Shown here piece after piece: positions 23,136 through 35,891 of a DNA stretch of 64,000 bases. The notes below the pieces were generated by a model. It was not told the origin of the DNA. It searched no databases and was given only the letters and a program-made list of their open reading frames with translations. The stretch is from assembly GCA_032433765.1 (NCBI GenBank), contig JAVIAB010000008.1, forward strand, positions 37,583,491-37,647,490, written 5' to 3'. Position 1 is the stretch's first letter. Each line of letters starts with the position of its first letter. The position numbers and the translations under genes are program-made. Source of the stretch: Megaustenia siamemsis (taxonomy: Eukaryota > Mollusca > Gastropoda > Stylommatophora > Ariophantidae).

Positions 23136-23551
23136 GACCTTCCAGCCGTGGCCGGCCCATAAGGCATAGACCCAGGTACTCTTTCTCTTATCTAAATTTT
23201 TATTCTAGCAGTTTTCAATCCTTCTAAAAATATTTTATCAAATCTCAACATTTGTCTCTGTTCTGTGCAAGCAACTCTATCTCAATGAGGGAGCCGATTC
23301 CTGCTGCTCTTGTCTCTCTGATCAATGTTCTTTCTTCTCAGTGTCTCTCTGGGTCGGCCTCTTTTCCTCTTGCCTGTTGTTTCCCACATAAGGGCTTGCT
23401 TTGTTATTCGGTTATTATCTCTTCTCATCAAATGTCCAACACATGACCATCGTCTTTTCTTGATCACTGAAGATATTAGTGGTTAATTGGCCATTTTTCT
23501 AATTTCCTCGTTTGTTTTGAATTCGCTCCATGCTATACCAAGTATAACAAA
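23133..23551 (-). mobile_element. LINE-2 family 3' end
   Basis: The minus strand encodes [20 protein letters not shown], then [20 protein letters not shown], with a frame break, and then the 3' UTR with gggccggccacggc-like text. The best-preserved copy of this coding region is at 56575-56940. Confidence 0.85.
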
Positions 23552-24734
23552 ATTATTATTTTTGGACTAAAAAAAAATGGTTTCAAATTTTGATTAATAA
23601 AAATGGCAATACTGGTACTGGTTAAACTTAGAGAATTGAGTGTGCTGTCAATGTTATGAGGTTAATTTCAAACAGTTTCTATGCTGATGTTTGAGCTGCT
23701 AACATCTTAATGTTCATCCAAAGGTGTGTCAACTGTGACCAAAAAAAAATATGAGAAAAGTCTCCCTAGCCTGACGGACCAATGTATATGGTTCAGACTA
23801 TATGAGGACACAAAGACTGTGTATTATCAAAATCTGAGTTGAGCAAACAGATGAGATTGAATGCATATGATTAAATGCTTTATATTACTTCAACCTTTTA
23901 CGATAAAAGCCATTCTTTTTTTTTTTTTTTAGAAACAATAATTGGAGGAAGGGAATGATGTGTTCATACTCCCAATTCTAAAAACAAAAACATAAAAAAA
24001 AACCCTTATATTTAGCTCTTGTCAATCAATGGCATATTTTAAGAAAAAAAGAAAGGTAGAGATTTCAAAAATAAACATAATGATGAAGTGCAAACAAATC
24101 ATTTGAAAAATCAAATTAAATGTACAGGTTGGCAGGAGAAGAAACTGTACAGGTCATCTTTGGATGTGAAATGCTTATTATTTTTAAAAACCATGATAAT
24201 GCAACAGGCAGTCAATGCAATAAAGAACAATAAAAACAGTTATAAATTGAAATATGCATGACATTTGTTACAAACAACAAATAATGTAACTTCACAAAAT
24301 CTAAACTCACTCAACACCACATAATAATAATAATAATAGGATATAAATGAGAGTCATAATGGAACAACACTTATCTACATCTACAAAAGTCAACCACAAA
24401 AATGAGAAGATGTATTGCCATAAATGATAAATGTGTTTTGACAAAACAACTGAAAAGATGGGACTCTAATTATCATGTAACACTCCTTTTAGTTTTGAAC
24501 ATAAATTTGTTAGTACCTTTTTTTTCAAATATCTGAGACAATATCACCATTTTGGTAATGTATAGACAAACTATTATATTTACTTTAACTGTTATTATCA
24601 TCCTTGTAACTTGGGAGATGACTGATGAGACCAACACAAGTCCTGACGTGTTTACTCCAATGGAGGCATAAATGTGCTGATTTCTGAATGTTATTCTTGT
24701 CTGTTTACTACTCTCTATTGGGGCATAAACACCC
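23552..24734. other. AT-rich intergenic sequence, nothing recognised
   Basis: No coding or repeat structure beyond A/T runs and a short (TAA)n near 24322. Confidence 0.5.
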
Positions 24735-25000
24735 TGTGTGTTTTCGAGGCCTCATTATGTGGGAAGTAAAGAATATTGACACTGTGACCTTCCAGGCATG
24801 TCGTAAGAGGCGACTAAGGAGGTTGATCGATGGCTTGACAAGCTGTCATTGTAAAAAGCATTGTTATGGAAACAGAACTATAGATTTTAGAAGCAGTGAT
24901 CTCTGCAATATGTGCCATTTTATCACGCAAGGTTTCTGTTTTTGAGATTGTAGTTCTGCCCTATGTGCCGTCTTCAGCTCGAAAGGACAATAGATAGATT
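24735..25000 (+). mobile_element. SINE-C (my label) sharing the LINE-2 3' tail
   Basis: The unit contains gcatgtcgtaagaggcgact and caagctgtcattgtaaaaag. It ends with ctatgtgccg..ctcgaaagg-caatagatagat, the same tail as LINE-2 (1278-1317). A reverse copy without the tail is at 39397-39590. Confidence 0.6.
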
Positions 25001-25904
25001 GGGCCGTAGGCTATCAACAAGAGTTCTCCAATTCTTGGTCACTTTTTAATTGGCATCATGCATCATTAACTCTTTTTTTTTTTTTCTTCTTCTCATAACT
25101 TGCTGAAACCCTCTTGATGTGTTCCAAAGTGATAGGCAGTAACAATCTCTCAAGTTTCAGGATTGATAAAATTAACCTCACAAAGCATGTCTCATAAATG
25201 TAACTTTTGTCAATATTTTTGAAAGCTTAGGGCAAGAACTGTATTCCATCAGCTTTACCTTTGGGCAACACAACAATTACGGTGGCACTTAAATAACTTT
25301 AGATTAAAAAAAAAAATCAGCAATAAATATCAATCACATTCTTCCAGAAATATAAACAATTACACAAAATGATGTGGACCTTGGATTTTCATTGCAGCCT
25401 TAACCAAAATAGAATCTCTACAAAATGACAAGTGTTGGTTTAAATATGAAAGAAACAGGTTAAGTTTCATGTAGACAGTAATGTGGATAATATGGCAGTA
25501 ATAACATAAGAAATATGAAAGTTTCATTTCTTATCTTCTTTTTAAGTTACAACACCTTCTGACAAGTACTTGTGATAAATATGACTTGTCTGCAGCTCTT
25601 CTTTAGCTCCTAACAGAGACTAGGATTCATTAGATTAAAAGACTGACTCTTTAGACCAATGCAAACCTCTCATCTCTTATGATTAGGGTGGCTATCATGA
25701 ATTAGTGAGCTGGTGTAAAGATAGCTCTAAGCTAAATAAACCAACACTGCTTGCGTGCAAGGAAAAATACAAACTGATTTCTACTGAGTGCCACAGTTTG
25801 TGTGTGAATATGAAAATATGTGCTATTTTAAAGTGTTACAATAATATATTCATTTACCTTCTTAACGATCACGAAAATGTCAGAAAGCGGGAAAACTACA
25901 ACAA

Positions 25905-26012
25905 TACAAATGTAACAACAAAGGAAAGTCACTAATTCAGACAGTTCGAGCAGCTCAAGAACGACAAAAGATATAAACCACGACACCTTTTAAGTATGAG
26001 TGAAAAGAAGAC
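25905..26012 (+). mobile_element. LINE-4 family extreme 3' end, 5'-truncated
   Basis: About 105 bases match 37347-37443: acaacaaaggaaagtcacta, ttcagacagttcgagcagct, tataaaccacgacacctttt. This is the end of the LINE-4 ORF and 3' UTR. Confidence 0.8.
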
Positions 26013-27285
26013 CTTAACAGCATATAATTTGTCCAAATCTGTTAAACAATAAGCAAACTTCATCTGCACTCAAATCTTAATGGTTAAACAGTAGGATTTA
26101 AACCCAGTGGTTTAGATAAAACATGTTCTTCAATATGGTGTTCAATATTTAGCATTCACTAACAATGAAGACCAAACTCCTTCAGTAATTCGAAAGTTAA
26201 AGATCTGAAAGTGCAGCTTGATCTCAGAGCTTTTCTGTGCTTGAAAAACCACAAGAAAATTAGTATAATATGAGCAAAGATAAAGAAAGAAGCAAAGATA
26301 AAGAAAGAAGCAAAAATAATCACCATGTTATCTATGTTTAACAATAAACAACTCAAGAAAATAAAGAAACATACATAATGGACTGCTTGTAAAACTGTAA
26401 CCAAACAGTGAATCAAGTGTTTAACAAATCTGAAAAAATATTAATTATAATTTTGTTTGGTAAAAATATGGCAAATAAAATTAATATTTCTAAATAATCA
26501 CCCACAAGAGACTATTAAAGGCCAAAGCACTTAATTTCTATAATATGCCATGATTTCTTAGATATACTCATTCAACTTTTCTAGGCCTCAACACAATTTA
26601 TTCTGTTTCTTTAATAAAAGTCTTTTTTTTTTCAAATGTTAAATAACTTTAACAGTTGTTTTACTTTTGTTTAATTCTTTTGACCTCTTTCACATTTTAA
26701 GTTAGTACTATTTCACTTTTGTTAAATCAATTTTTAAAACCTATTTAGTTTTTTTATACATTTTAGCACTATTTTTATAAATAACTTTTTCATATTTTAT
26801 TTAAATGGGGAGGGGAAGAATAGCAATAACAAAGACTGCTAATAGGAGAAACTTTAATAAAATCAGTAACACCAAAAACAGGTAGAGAGTACCTTCTTGA
26901 ATGATCCAAGAAAATAGTTATCACATCATGCTATATTAATGTTTTCACATAAAGTGAATGTACATTCATGCAAATGAATATGACTGGAGAAAGGAAAGCA
27001 AATGCAAATCTTTTCATATCTTGAAAATAAAATAGCAAATATGTTTGTGCCACATCAAGATCATCAATTTGGGAAATAGAAACAACACTTTGAATTCATG
27101 TGAATGATGTGACTGACATCTGTTTAGCACTCACCAGTTAAGTGGGTATTTTGTGTCGCTGGTTTATAGCCCTAAGCCGCAATATCTGCACCTTTCAGTC
27201 CAACAAATCCGTCTTTGGCCTAGGTAATTTGCTTAACCATTTTGATCAGGCAGCGGTCATTTTGGTCCACTCTTTATTTTTAACT
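26013..27285. other. AT-rich intergenic sequence, nothing certain
   Basis: It holds a short (aaagaaagaagc)n patch at 26280-26315. No gene seen. Confidence 0.45.
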
Positions 27286-27535
27286 TTTAACTGCCAAGGA
27301 TTCTTTAACATGTGCGAGTGCACACAGGATCTACTCTGGTTGCTGTTATCCTAGAGGGGTAGACATTGGATCTTGCTACCCAGAGATGGTGGGAGAGTAC
27401 ACCCATAAAGAAAACAAACATTCGAATTGGAAAATTCCCAACACCTGTGGCAGGGGTTCAAACCTGGGACATTCCTGTTCAAGGGCCAACATCTTACCTC
27501 TAAATCATCAAATCTCCAGCAACTGGCATCCATTT
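27286..27535 (-). mobile_element. tRNA-derived SINE with a conserved-domain-like centre
   Basis: The minus strand has a tRNA-like head ending in a B box (ggtttgaacccc, complement of 27453-27464). Its distal part (ggattctttaacatgtgcga and gtgcacacaggatct on the plus strand, 27298-27332) resembles the deeply conserved central domain found in several metazoan SINE families, many in molluscs. The likeness is recalled, not searched. Confidence 0.5.
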
Positions 27536-28282
27536 TAGAAAATCACATAAGGATATCTGCTAAACACTACTGAGTGCTACCACTGAGGTTCAGTAGAACT
27601 TCAAGGATAGAGTGTGAACTTGATTCATTCAATGTGCAGTCAATTAAACACAAGCTGTGGCCTTCTTGTCCACTTCACTCTGGTGATTTTGAAAAAGGCA
27701 GCAATCACCTCAGGACTCTCTGCTTCCCTGCCAAAAAATACTGGGCACTTTCATGTACTATTCCTTTCTCTGTCTGTTCTGTCAAAGGACTTCACTAATT
27801 ATTCCAGTTTGAATTGCTTTATGATGACTTCACAGCTATGTCTTCTTGGTGACTGTTATTCTTAAAAACTGTTTGAAAATTGCCAAGACAGAAATCAGGG
27901 GGAAATATCAAGTTGTAACCACACAGAAAATTATGAATGTACTGCAAAATCTATCAAAATAATGCCCGACCTCAATAAAAATAACTTACACTATCATTTC
28001 TGGAGGGAAAAAAAACAATTCAGATTATCTAATTACATCAATATACAGTATGTACACAAAAAACCTAGAGCTGGCAAGATTGAATGACCCTACTGATCAC
28101 AAATAGAGAAACACCTTGTGTTATTCTCTTTAAATTGTGTCACACCTACACTACCCCACCTCCACAACATTTGTATGAAGACTATAATTTTATATTTTAC
28201 ACACCCTCTTTAAATGACAAAAAAAGCATTGATTTGGAATTGTTTAAAAAAATTATCAGTCACCTGGTTTATAAATTTATAT

Positions 28283-28708
28283 GTGGTTCCCAAAGTTTGT
28301 GCCACAACTACCCAGTGGGCAGTGCCCCCACTTTGGCAAGAGCCATCTCATTGAGAATATCATGTGCCAAGTTAGAGGTAACGAATCATAAAATGACAAA
28401 CATCTACACGGGCTAATATTTTTTAGTACATAAATGAGTCTCTACAGGATAGTGTTAATGCTGTTGTCATTTATTTTTGTTTGTGAAGAATTGTGAAAAT
28501 GCCTTTTGTAAATGTAAATATGTTGTAGCTTATTTTTGCTACATTAAAAATACTACACCTTTACTGTTATTAAACATTTCTGTACCTACGGTAGTAATCT
28601 TCTAAAAAAAAAATAATACAAGAATCCGAGTTTACCCAAATCTATGATCATAATTGCCATGTGGGTACTGCCAGTATATGATCAGCGGATGTGAAAAGTT
28701 TGGGAACC
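28283..28708. mobile_element. hAT-like MITE with terminal inverted repeats
   Basis: The left end gtggttcccaaagtttgtg and right end gtgaaaagtttgggaaccac form an inverted repeat of the CAGTGGTTCCCAAAC type common in hAT non-autonomous elements. The interior (~390 bases) has no coding capacity. No clean 8-base target duplication is visible. Confidence 0.6.
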
Positions 28709-30077
28709 ACTGGTTTAAGTGAATTGAGATACATGGAACTGCAGTTCTTCAGAGTATATGAAGTGGGGATTACAAATTAATCAAGCAGGTATAGAAGATA
28801 TGTCAAAGAGATTGTGTTCGGGGGGACAAAAAGATGCATGGATTGGGTATGCTGCAGAAGCAAGATACTGGAATATGAAGACATAATATAAAGAGAGTTT
28901 GAGAGTGAGGGATTTAGAATAGGTAGGTAGATCTAGTAATCTCAAAAAAAGATAAGCTCAAAATATACATACAAAAGAAAAGAAGAAATAATTGGACAGA
29001 AAAGAAGCTACAAAGTATGCGCAAAAAACTTAGAGTTCTCTTTTCCTATAATGACCAGGGAATTGAAGTTTTCACTAATAATCTCTGGTACCAGAAAGTG
29101 GAGCATGTGCACCCATCTCATCTGCCGTGTTTTTATTTAGAGGGTACATATGTTTGAATTAACCTGACAGAAGGAGCTCTCTCAACAAAAACTTCACTCA
29201 GGTACATTTTACTCCAGACACTCTTATATTTGGAGCGGTGCTTGTGTTTTTTTTACAAACCAGGTGGAACTCTCCATGATTTGAACCTGCAGCTTTTAAT
29301 TTATGAACATTTCTACTAAAGCCTTGTCATTCTTTGACTTTCTCAGCAAGTTGTCCAAACAAACTGCAAGCTTTAGAACCTTTGTTTTAATATTTTCGTC
29401 GTCGTTATTTCAAGTTGTAAAAAAAATGTGTGAAAGTCTTCTCTCCCAAAGTGTGTTAAACTCCTTAGTCAGGAACGTGTTAAGCACCTCACACTAAACT
29501 TAGCTCCCTTATACATGCAGCTTGTTGGTTGAGTATTTAGAGGACAGAGAGAAAGAATAAAATATTTAAAGCTTCATATAGCAAACTCATTAGATTATAC
29601 AATAATACTGTCATTGGGACAAACTGTCCTGGTAATATGCTAGCCCTAAAGGTTTTACATGCATAAAGTATTCGAGACACAATGTTTCACTATTTGCAAA
29701 TGAACTGATAGGTGATCTTTTTCAGTGCTTATCCCTCAGAACTTTTGCAAGTCAGGTACCCATTTACAGGTGGGTTGACTGGAGTGTGTATGTACATTTG
29801 GAATAAGAAGTATTTATGGGGCTAGCTTTCTGTATTATATTATAAGCAAATGAAACTGTCAGAAGAAGAAGAATTCAGTGTTTTAATTTGGCTCCTTTTG
29901 CTCTGAAGAAAAAAAATATCAAAGATGTTTGCAGCATGAAACAGGAACTAGTTCTAGAGACAGATGAAACAGTTAAACTATTTTGATTATTAAATATAAG
30001 TTACATTGCATGTAAAAACTGAAGAGTAAGTTACAACACAGAAGTAGAAACTTGTATTCTCATCATCTGGCTTGTTA
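28709..30077. other. Intergenic sequence, mostly unrecognised
   Basis: It includes a B-box-like tRNA relic near 29275-29300 (minus) and the dispersed repeat segment 29340-29480 related to 18290-18420. No gene seen. Confidence 0.4.
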
Positions 30078-30180
30078 GAAGCCAACTCCCATTACAACTG
30101 CTCTGATGTTTTCTTTGTTCTCCATGACATGTCCAGCTTCTGTGGCAGTCATTCCTGGCTTGACCATGAAAGCTTGCACC
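30078..30180 (-). mobile_element. Possible LINE C-terminal remnant
   Basis: The minus strand reads MVKPGMTATEAGHVMENKEN, then IRAVVMGVGF and a stop. This has the shape of a LINE C-terminus (EA..x..DR..WR..V.G), but the match is weak. Confidence 0.3.
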
Positions 30181-30483
30181 CATTATATTGCAGGTATTCA
30201 TCTCCCTTGTTTACCTCCTAGAACTATTCTGTTAAACTTTCTCCTCAGTGAACATGGTTTATTGTAATCAGAAATGTGTACTGCAGTTCTATTATTCCCT
30301 TCATGGATGCCTTTCATGTAGGAAGTTTGTTCAATTCTCTGCACAATTAAATGAATTCAAACTCATGACACTTCCATTGCAATGAGTTCACTGTGTTGAT
30401 TTTGTAACAGCAAAGATTAAACTCTGAAGACATTCCAATGGCAAGACATCCACTCTTGATAGTATTCTTGCAGTAATATATCA

Positions 30484-30870
30484 AATATAGTTTAGTTTAG
30501 CTGATAGATCATCCTTTTTGCACATTGGACAAGTCCAATCGTGCTCAGATCTCTTCCAAAGAAAATCCACCAATGTGTTGAGCCTAATGACACCGGTGTT
30601 GTGTAGTTGACAAATCTTCTTTGGATTCCTGCATTGTGCTCGCATCTGACATCTCCCACCTTTACATCATATTCATGAAGTCTGTTCATGGCTAGGGATT
30701 CAGCCGTTTTTTTCGTGCACTATCCCTGGTGTTATTCAAAATATTAAAGCAGCCCACTGCCCTTCTGCAGTCAACAAATATGATGGTATCCAACTGCAGT
30801 TAATCCTCTCTCAATGTACGGCAACTGTACTATATCAACTCATTAACTTTCATGACAATTAACAGTAGTC
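30484..30870 (-). mobile_element. Rep-E copy
   Basis: The minus strand gives MNRLHEYDVKVGDVRCEHNA, then GIQRRFVNYTTPVSLGSTHW and GRDLSTIGLVQCAKRMIYQL, the best-preserved Rep-E reading. A 74-bp minisatellite starts about 150 bases beyond its 5' end. Confidence 0.65.
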
Positions 30871-31018
30871 CCCAATGTTAAACAGAAGATGTAGTACAGC
30901 AGTATCTCTGAGATGACAAGATCAAACATCTCCAGCAGTGTCCAGGAGATAAAAAAACACATTGCAGCCCTTCAAATCACCACCCCAGATCTAAGAGCTA
31001 ATGGATCATGTCAAGCAC

Positions 31019-31385
31019 ATGGCATTAGATCAACATCAACTATGATTTTAACCCCACAGCATTAGATTAACATCAAAAATGGATTCAGCCTCATGGTATT
31101 AGATCAACATCAACTATGATTTTAACCCCACAGCATTAGATTAACATCAAAAATGGATTCAGCCTCATGGTATTAGATCAACATCAACTATGATTTTAAC
31201 CCCACAGCATTAGATTAACATCAAAAATGGATTCAGCCTCATGGTATTAGATCAACATCAACTATGATTTTAACCCCACAGCATTAGATTAACATCAAAA
31301 ATGGATTCAGCCACATGGTATTAGATCAACATCAACTATGATTTCAATCCCATGGTATCAGATCAACCTCAATTATGATTAACAT
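31019..31385. repeat. 74-bp minisatellite built from two ~37-bp halves
   Basis: About five units of two related halves: catggtattagatcaacatc..aactatgattttaacc and cagcattagattaacatc..aaaaatggattcagcc. The halves share ttaga.taacatca, so this is a higher-order repeat. Confidence 0.92.
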
Positions 31386-32203
31386 ATTCTAATAATATAA
31401 AAAACCTTATCAAAATTATTTAAAACCTTAAAAACCTTAAGTGGCCTGACGTTTTTGCATGATTCTTGAAGAGATTTTTTTAAAAAATCATTATGACATT
31501 TATCCAGTATCTACAGTTTGCCAGTGGGTTTATTGGAGGTGGAGATTAAAGCCCACATGCCCAGTGCAGTCAATATGTGATTAATGGGTCAGAGTTTTTC
31601 ATTTCACAAATGAACCACAAGAGCTTCCTTTTAACTTCCTGCTTGTAACTCTCAGAGGTGTTGAGGTATTGATGGCTCTATTCACAAAAGTCCACAAGAC
31701 ATTATTCGATGACATACAAAATCATAATTTAAATTCACTCTGAACTGCTAAAGACTGCTATCTTAATAAACATTGAATCATATTCTCTAAATAAGCATCG
31801 ATTTAATAAGTCTCTAACAGAGGAAATATACATTATATCTGTATTCCCTTCTTTAAAACTAAAAAAAAGAAACAAACAAAAAGATAGTATTATTACCAGC
31901 AAGGAGTTTAAAGAGCAAACAACTGAAAATAAGGTAATTTTAAAAACACAACATAAATTAAGTGACATTTTTATTTTTTAAAAAAAAAGCATTCGAAGCA
32001 TGATATTAAAGATAACCATAGCTTTTTTATGAGAACCATAAGTAGGGATGATGTATATGATGATATCTGTTTATAGGGACAGGATATCTAGGGGATGTGA
32101 TAAAGAGATAGAATCTGCTAACAAACAAACTAAATTTTAAATTAAAGGCATCCTAATAGAATAAAGCACAAAGAAAGTGATCCAGAACTGAACTAATTTT
32201 TTA

Positions 32204-33385
32204 AACCCTAGATTAGATACCTATCAGTAATTTTTCCAGCTACGATACAGTAGTAAAAATTACTTCCCCTTAAATGTAACATTCATCATCATCAAGTACC
32301 AGGCCTAGTGGCGTAGGTGATCATGTCTCTCCACAACTTTCGATCTCGGCAGCTATTTATCATTTCTGTTGTTGACTTCCTGCCAAGCCATTCTCTTAAG
32401 CTGTCTGTTATTTTTTCTCTTTGCTTCCCTCTATCTCTTCGTCCCTCAATTTTCCAGTTGTCACAATATACTCAAGTTGTTCTCTTCTCATTACATGGCC
32501 AAAAAATGATGATTGTCTCTTCCTAACATTGGAAATTAGCTTTCTTTTTGCTTTGACCTTTCTCAGAACCTCTTCATTACTCTTCTTAGCTGTCCATGGT
32601 ATTCTCAACATTCTTCTGTAGAACCACATTTCTACAGACTCCAGTGATTTTCTTGTCTGTTGTCCTATTGTCCATGACTCGCATCCATATGTTAAGACTG
32701 GCTCTACGTAACATTTAAGAACTGTTTTTCTTGTTTGTATTGTCAAAAATGGATTGCATAGTATTTTTCTCATTTTTTGGAAAGCTGCTTTTGCCTAAGC
32801 CATTCTGCATCTCACCTAATCTGCATCTCACCTAAAAAAAATGTAACATTAGGTGTTCTAAAAATAGTAATTTCTCTGAACTCTTGACACAGTCCCATGT
32901 GCTCACACTAATCAAAGCACAGGGACTCAAAATTACTTGCTCAGGTTGATTTATGACCTGATTTTCACCTCATGGACCAGATGTGTTACGATGTCTATCT
33001 GTACGGTTATCGTAAGTTCATAGTATGTTCGGCGACCACATAGCGTTATTCACTGTCTTTCCTGAGTACAAAGGGTTGTTTGATGTTTGCCAATGACCAG
33101 GAAATTTCCCTGGTCACCAAAAAAAAAATAAATACAAAAAAATAAATAAAAAACGGCCAATTTCTTGAGAAAATAGCAATTTTTTTCGCATTAAACTATG
33201 TATCTCACACTCTCAAAAATTCCAACAGCAAAGGAAACAACTTAGGGGTTGTTGAAAGTAGTAATTAGGAAGGTACACAGAATGGGGTAATGTTTTAATA
33301 CGGAAAATGTCAAATTTTGAGGAATGTGTGTTTTGATGCTGTAAATTTTACTACGGTATCGTACTCTAGGGTTAATAGATCCTTA
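32204..33385. mobile_element. piggyBac-like non-autonomous element, split by a LINE
   Basis: Left end ttaaaccctagattagatac..acgatacagtagtaaaa; right end ttttactacggtatcg..ctctagggttaat. The reverse complement of the right end begins TTAACCCTAGA, the hallmark start of piggyBac elements with TTAA targets. The interior, excluding the insert at 32284-32838, is about 630 bases and has no transposase. Three relatives lie at 52506-54197. Confidence 0.7.
32284..32838 (-). mobile_element. LINE-5 family 3' end nested in the piggyBac-like element, with TSD
   Basis: The minus strand encodes YVEPVLTYGCESWTIGQQTR, then [20 protein letters not shown] and [20 protein letters not shown]. It ends with a (GATGAT) tail at 32284. 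It is flanked by aaatgtaacatt at 32272-32283 and 32839-32850. The C-terminal pattern is BovB/RTE-like. Confidence 0.9.
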
Positions 33386-33567
33386 TGATCCACAGAAATA
33401 GAAAGTACATACAAATATTAATATTATATGAATGGCCATCAAACTTTTACTTTCACTTTGCAAAATAAGGAAATCTGGCCTACCAGAAAACTTCAAGCTC
33501 ACAGCCAATTGGTGCATGCCCAGTTATAAGAATATTTATTCACGCTTAATATCATGTTCCAGATAAT

Positions 33568-33712
33568 TTCTGGAAAGTAGAGGTAGCCTGGTGTGATACT
33601 GACTACATCACCCAAAAATGTGTCGTGGTCATGGAAAAATATGGTTACAATATATATATGGCCATATTCCTCATAGGTATAACAAGACATGGTGAAAACC
33701 TGTACTTTACTT
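33568..33712 (+). mobile_element. SINE-A, diverged 3' body
   Basis: gatactgactacatcaccca, aatatggttacaatatatat, ccatattcctcataggtat and the final gtactttactt follow the order of SINE-A. Older than the copy at 12149. Confidence 0.6.
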
Positions 33713-33719
33713 ACCTAAT

Positions 33720-35817
33720 ATCATGTATGTGATTCAAATGATAAATGTTGATATTACACTAATAATTTACATTTATCACCAGAATTGATAAATATTCTAC
33801 ATGTTTAAAGTTGCCTGTTTTCTTCACATAGAATGTTACATATATTTTTATGGTTGAAAATAATGTATGAGAACTGTTTATAATCAGATTGTAAAGAAAG
33901 AATCCTTTGTAGCGACTAGGAAATACTTTGTACTGACCAAGTTTTTTTCTAGTTTCTAAATGTAGGTTATTTACCACATTAAAAGTATATGTAGAAAGAT
34001 GATTAAGTGACTTTCTGCTGAAATGGAATGAGCATCCTTGAAGCTGTCTAAAGCTTGGTTTGGCTAACACTTAATAACCAACTCAGTTGAAAGGAATATA
34101 TACCAACACAAGAATATGAGAATGAACAATTTCATATGTGGATTTCCTATCACAAAAATATTTTTTGGAAAAAATGGGAAGCACCAAACTTAAGTTTAAC
34201 TTTGAGAAAAAGTATGAAAACAACAAGGGGAAACAGGCTTTCTGTGTTTAAAGCATGACGTCTATTTAGAATGGCAATCACAAAACACTGAAAGTAAGCA
34301 TGTCCACGGATATATATATATATATATTATAGAAAGAAGCCACATTTTAAAAATAAAAAACATAAACACCAATAAAGTCAAGTACATGTATATCACATTT
34401 AAGAGCAATATGAGTCAAATTCATGACACAACAGTGCACACTTAGAGGTCTGGGTCTCCACTGTCAATTGTCAAGCAAATGCAATAAAACTGGCATGCTT
34501 TCGGATTAAATATTGTCATTGTTTGGTGTGGTTTCAGCTTTCAATGGTTGCCTCAACAGACGTTCTTACTTACTATACATCAGAGCTGTGAAGTCCACAA
34601 TTTGGCCAAAACTATTTCTTTCAACAATGGATCAATAAATATGGTTGAAACACTTTTCATGGCAAGATGGAGGACAAGACAACAAAAAGCTAATTTGGAA
34701 AGAATGTCAAGAGATTTTATACCATTAAAAAAAATATATATAGAGGAGAAGGGAAGAAGAGTCTGTGGTAGACTTAGAGTCAGATGGACTGATAGCATTC
34801 AAGAAATGCTACAACATCAACGGACAACAGTTGGAGCAGCCAAAATCACAAGAGCTAGAACTTTGTATGTATCTCTCAACACCTAAATTGGTACAAGAGG
34901 AAGTGAAGAGATAGAGAGAGTTAACATTTCTGTTACAAAAATGAGATATTTTTGTAACGAATAGAATTTTTAAAGAATAATTTAAGAAACTGAGGACTAT
35001 GTTCATATTTTTGTAGTAGGGGTTGGGGAGAAGACAGGAGGAGAAAGAACGATGATGATATGGTAATTAAAAAAAAAAAATTCATATATCTGTTTTTATT
35101 TGTTTAAATGTGTAGGGAAGGACAACGTTCACTTTTATTTTATAAAGGATTTGTAAGGAAAGAAGATGTAATTGAAATAAAAAGGAAGGACACAATTATA
35201 GACTTGGTACATTTATACTTCAACCATAATTATTGTCAACTTCACAGCTCATTGCACATAAGAGAATAATTAAGATCATATTTTGAGTCCCAGCTCGACC
35301 AGCAATACAATTGATTGACTTCACACATCATGCCAATTGGGTACAATAAGTTTGAAATCTAGCAATTAAGTTCTTTTTCTTTATGAAAACATTAATTCCA
35401 CTGAAAATAATTGTAATTAATTAATTGTATTACAACATTAGGTAATAAATGTGTGATGACCTACCATAACCAGCCAGGCAACCAACCAACCACATCAGGC
35501 CCAATGATTTCAAATGGAGCATTTGTGTAATGGTTTTATGTCTTGGCTTCTCAAAATTGTATAGCACAGCACACAGAGGAATGTTTGTGATGAGACTGAT
35601 GGGCACTCAATTATAAATATGTAGCACTTGACCTGTTTGGCCCAAAATGCAGGAGTTGCTAACACTGAATTGGAAATTGACAGAAGCACTACTACAACAA
35701 CGTATCCTTGTCAGGCAGCTTCTTCTTGATTCCTGAAGTCTTTTATTTTACATTATCCTGATCAAACCACTTCACTTCTCACTGTCTCTAAAGTGTAAGT
35801 ATGCCTGGCTTGAGTTC
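33720..35817. other. LIS1 3' flank / possible 3' UTR, otherwise unrecognised
   Basis: Apart from the LINE relic at 34575-34990 and a short (AT)n at 34310-34327, no feature is seen. The nearest minus-strand AATAAA downstream of the LIS1 stop is at 35747-35742. Confidence 0.45.
34575..34990 (+). mobile_element. LINE C-terminal fragment, family uncertain
   Basis: Plus translation gives KGRRVCGRLRVRWTDSIQEM, then RTTVGAAKITRARTLYVSLN, close to LINE endings of the form RGRPRxRWxDxI..A..A..R. It overlaps no gene. Confidence 0.5.
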
Positions 35818-35891
35818 TTAGCGGCACTCCCATACTTTGATTGACTGATCTACACTTCCAGTGATCACATATGGTGAATTCTTTTGCATAT
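35818..35891 (-). CDS. PAFAH1B1: LIS1 terminal exon: WD7 end and stop
   Basis: The exon has 74 bases including the stop (TAA, read from 35820 to 35818). Its acceptor is gtttccag. It encodes [16 protein letters not shown], then SIKVWECR. A minus-strand AATAAA at 35747-35742 is the nearest possible poly(A) signal, but LIS1 3' UTRs are often long, so the transcript may run further. Confidence 0.95.
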
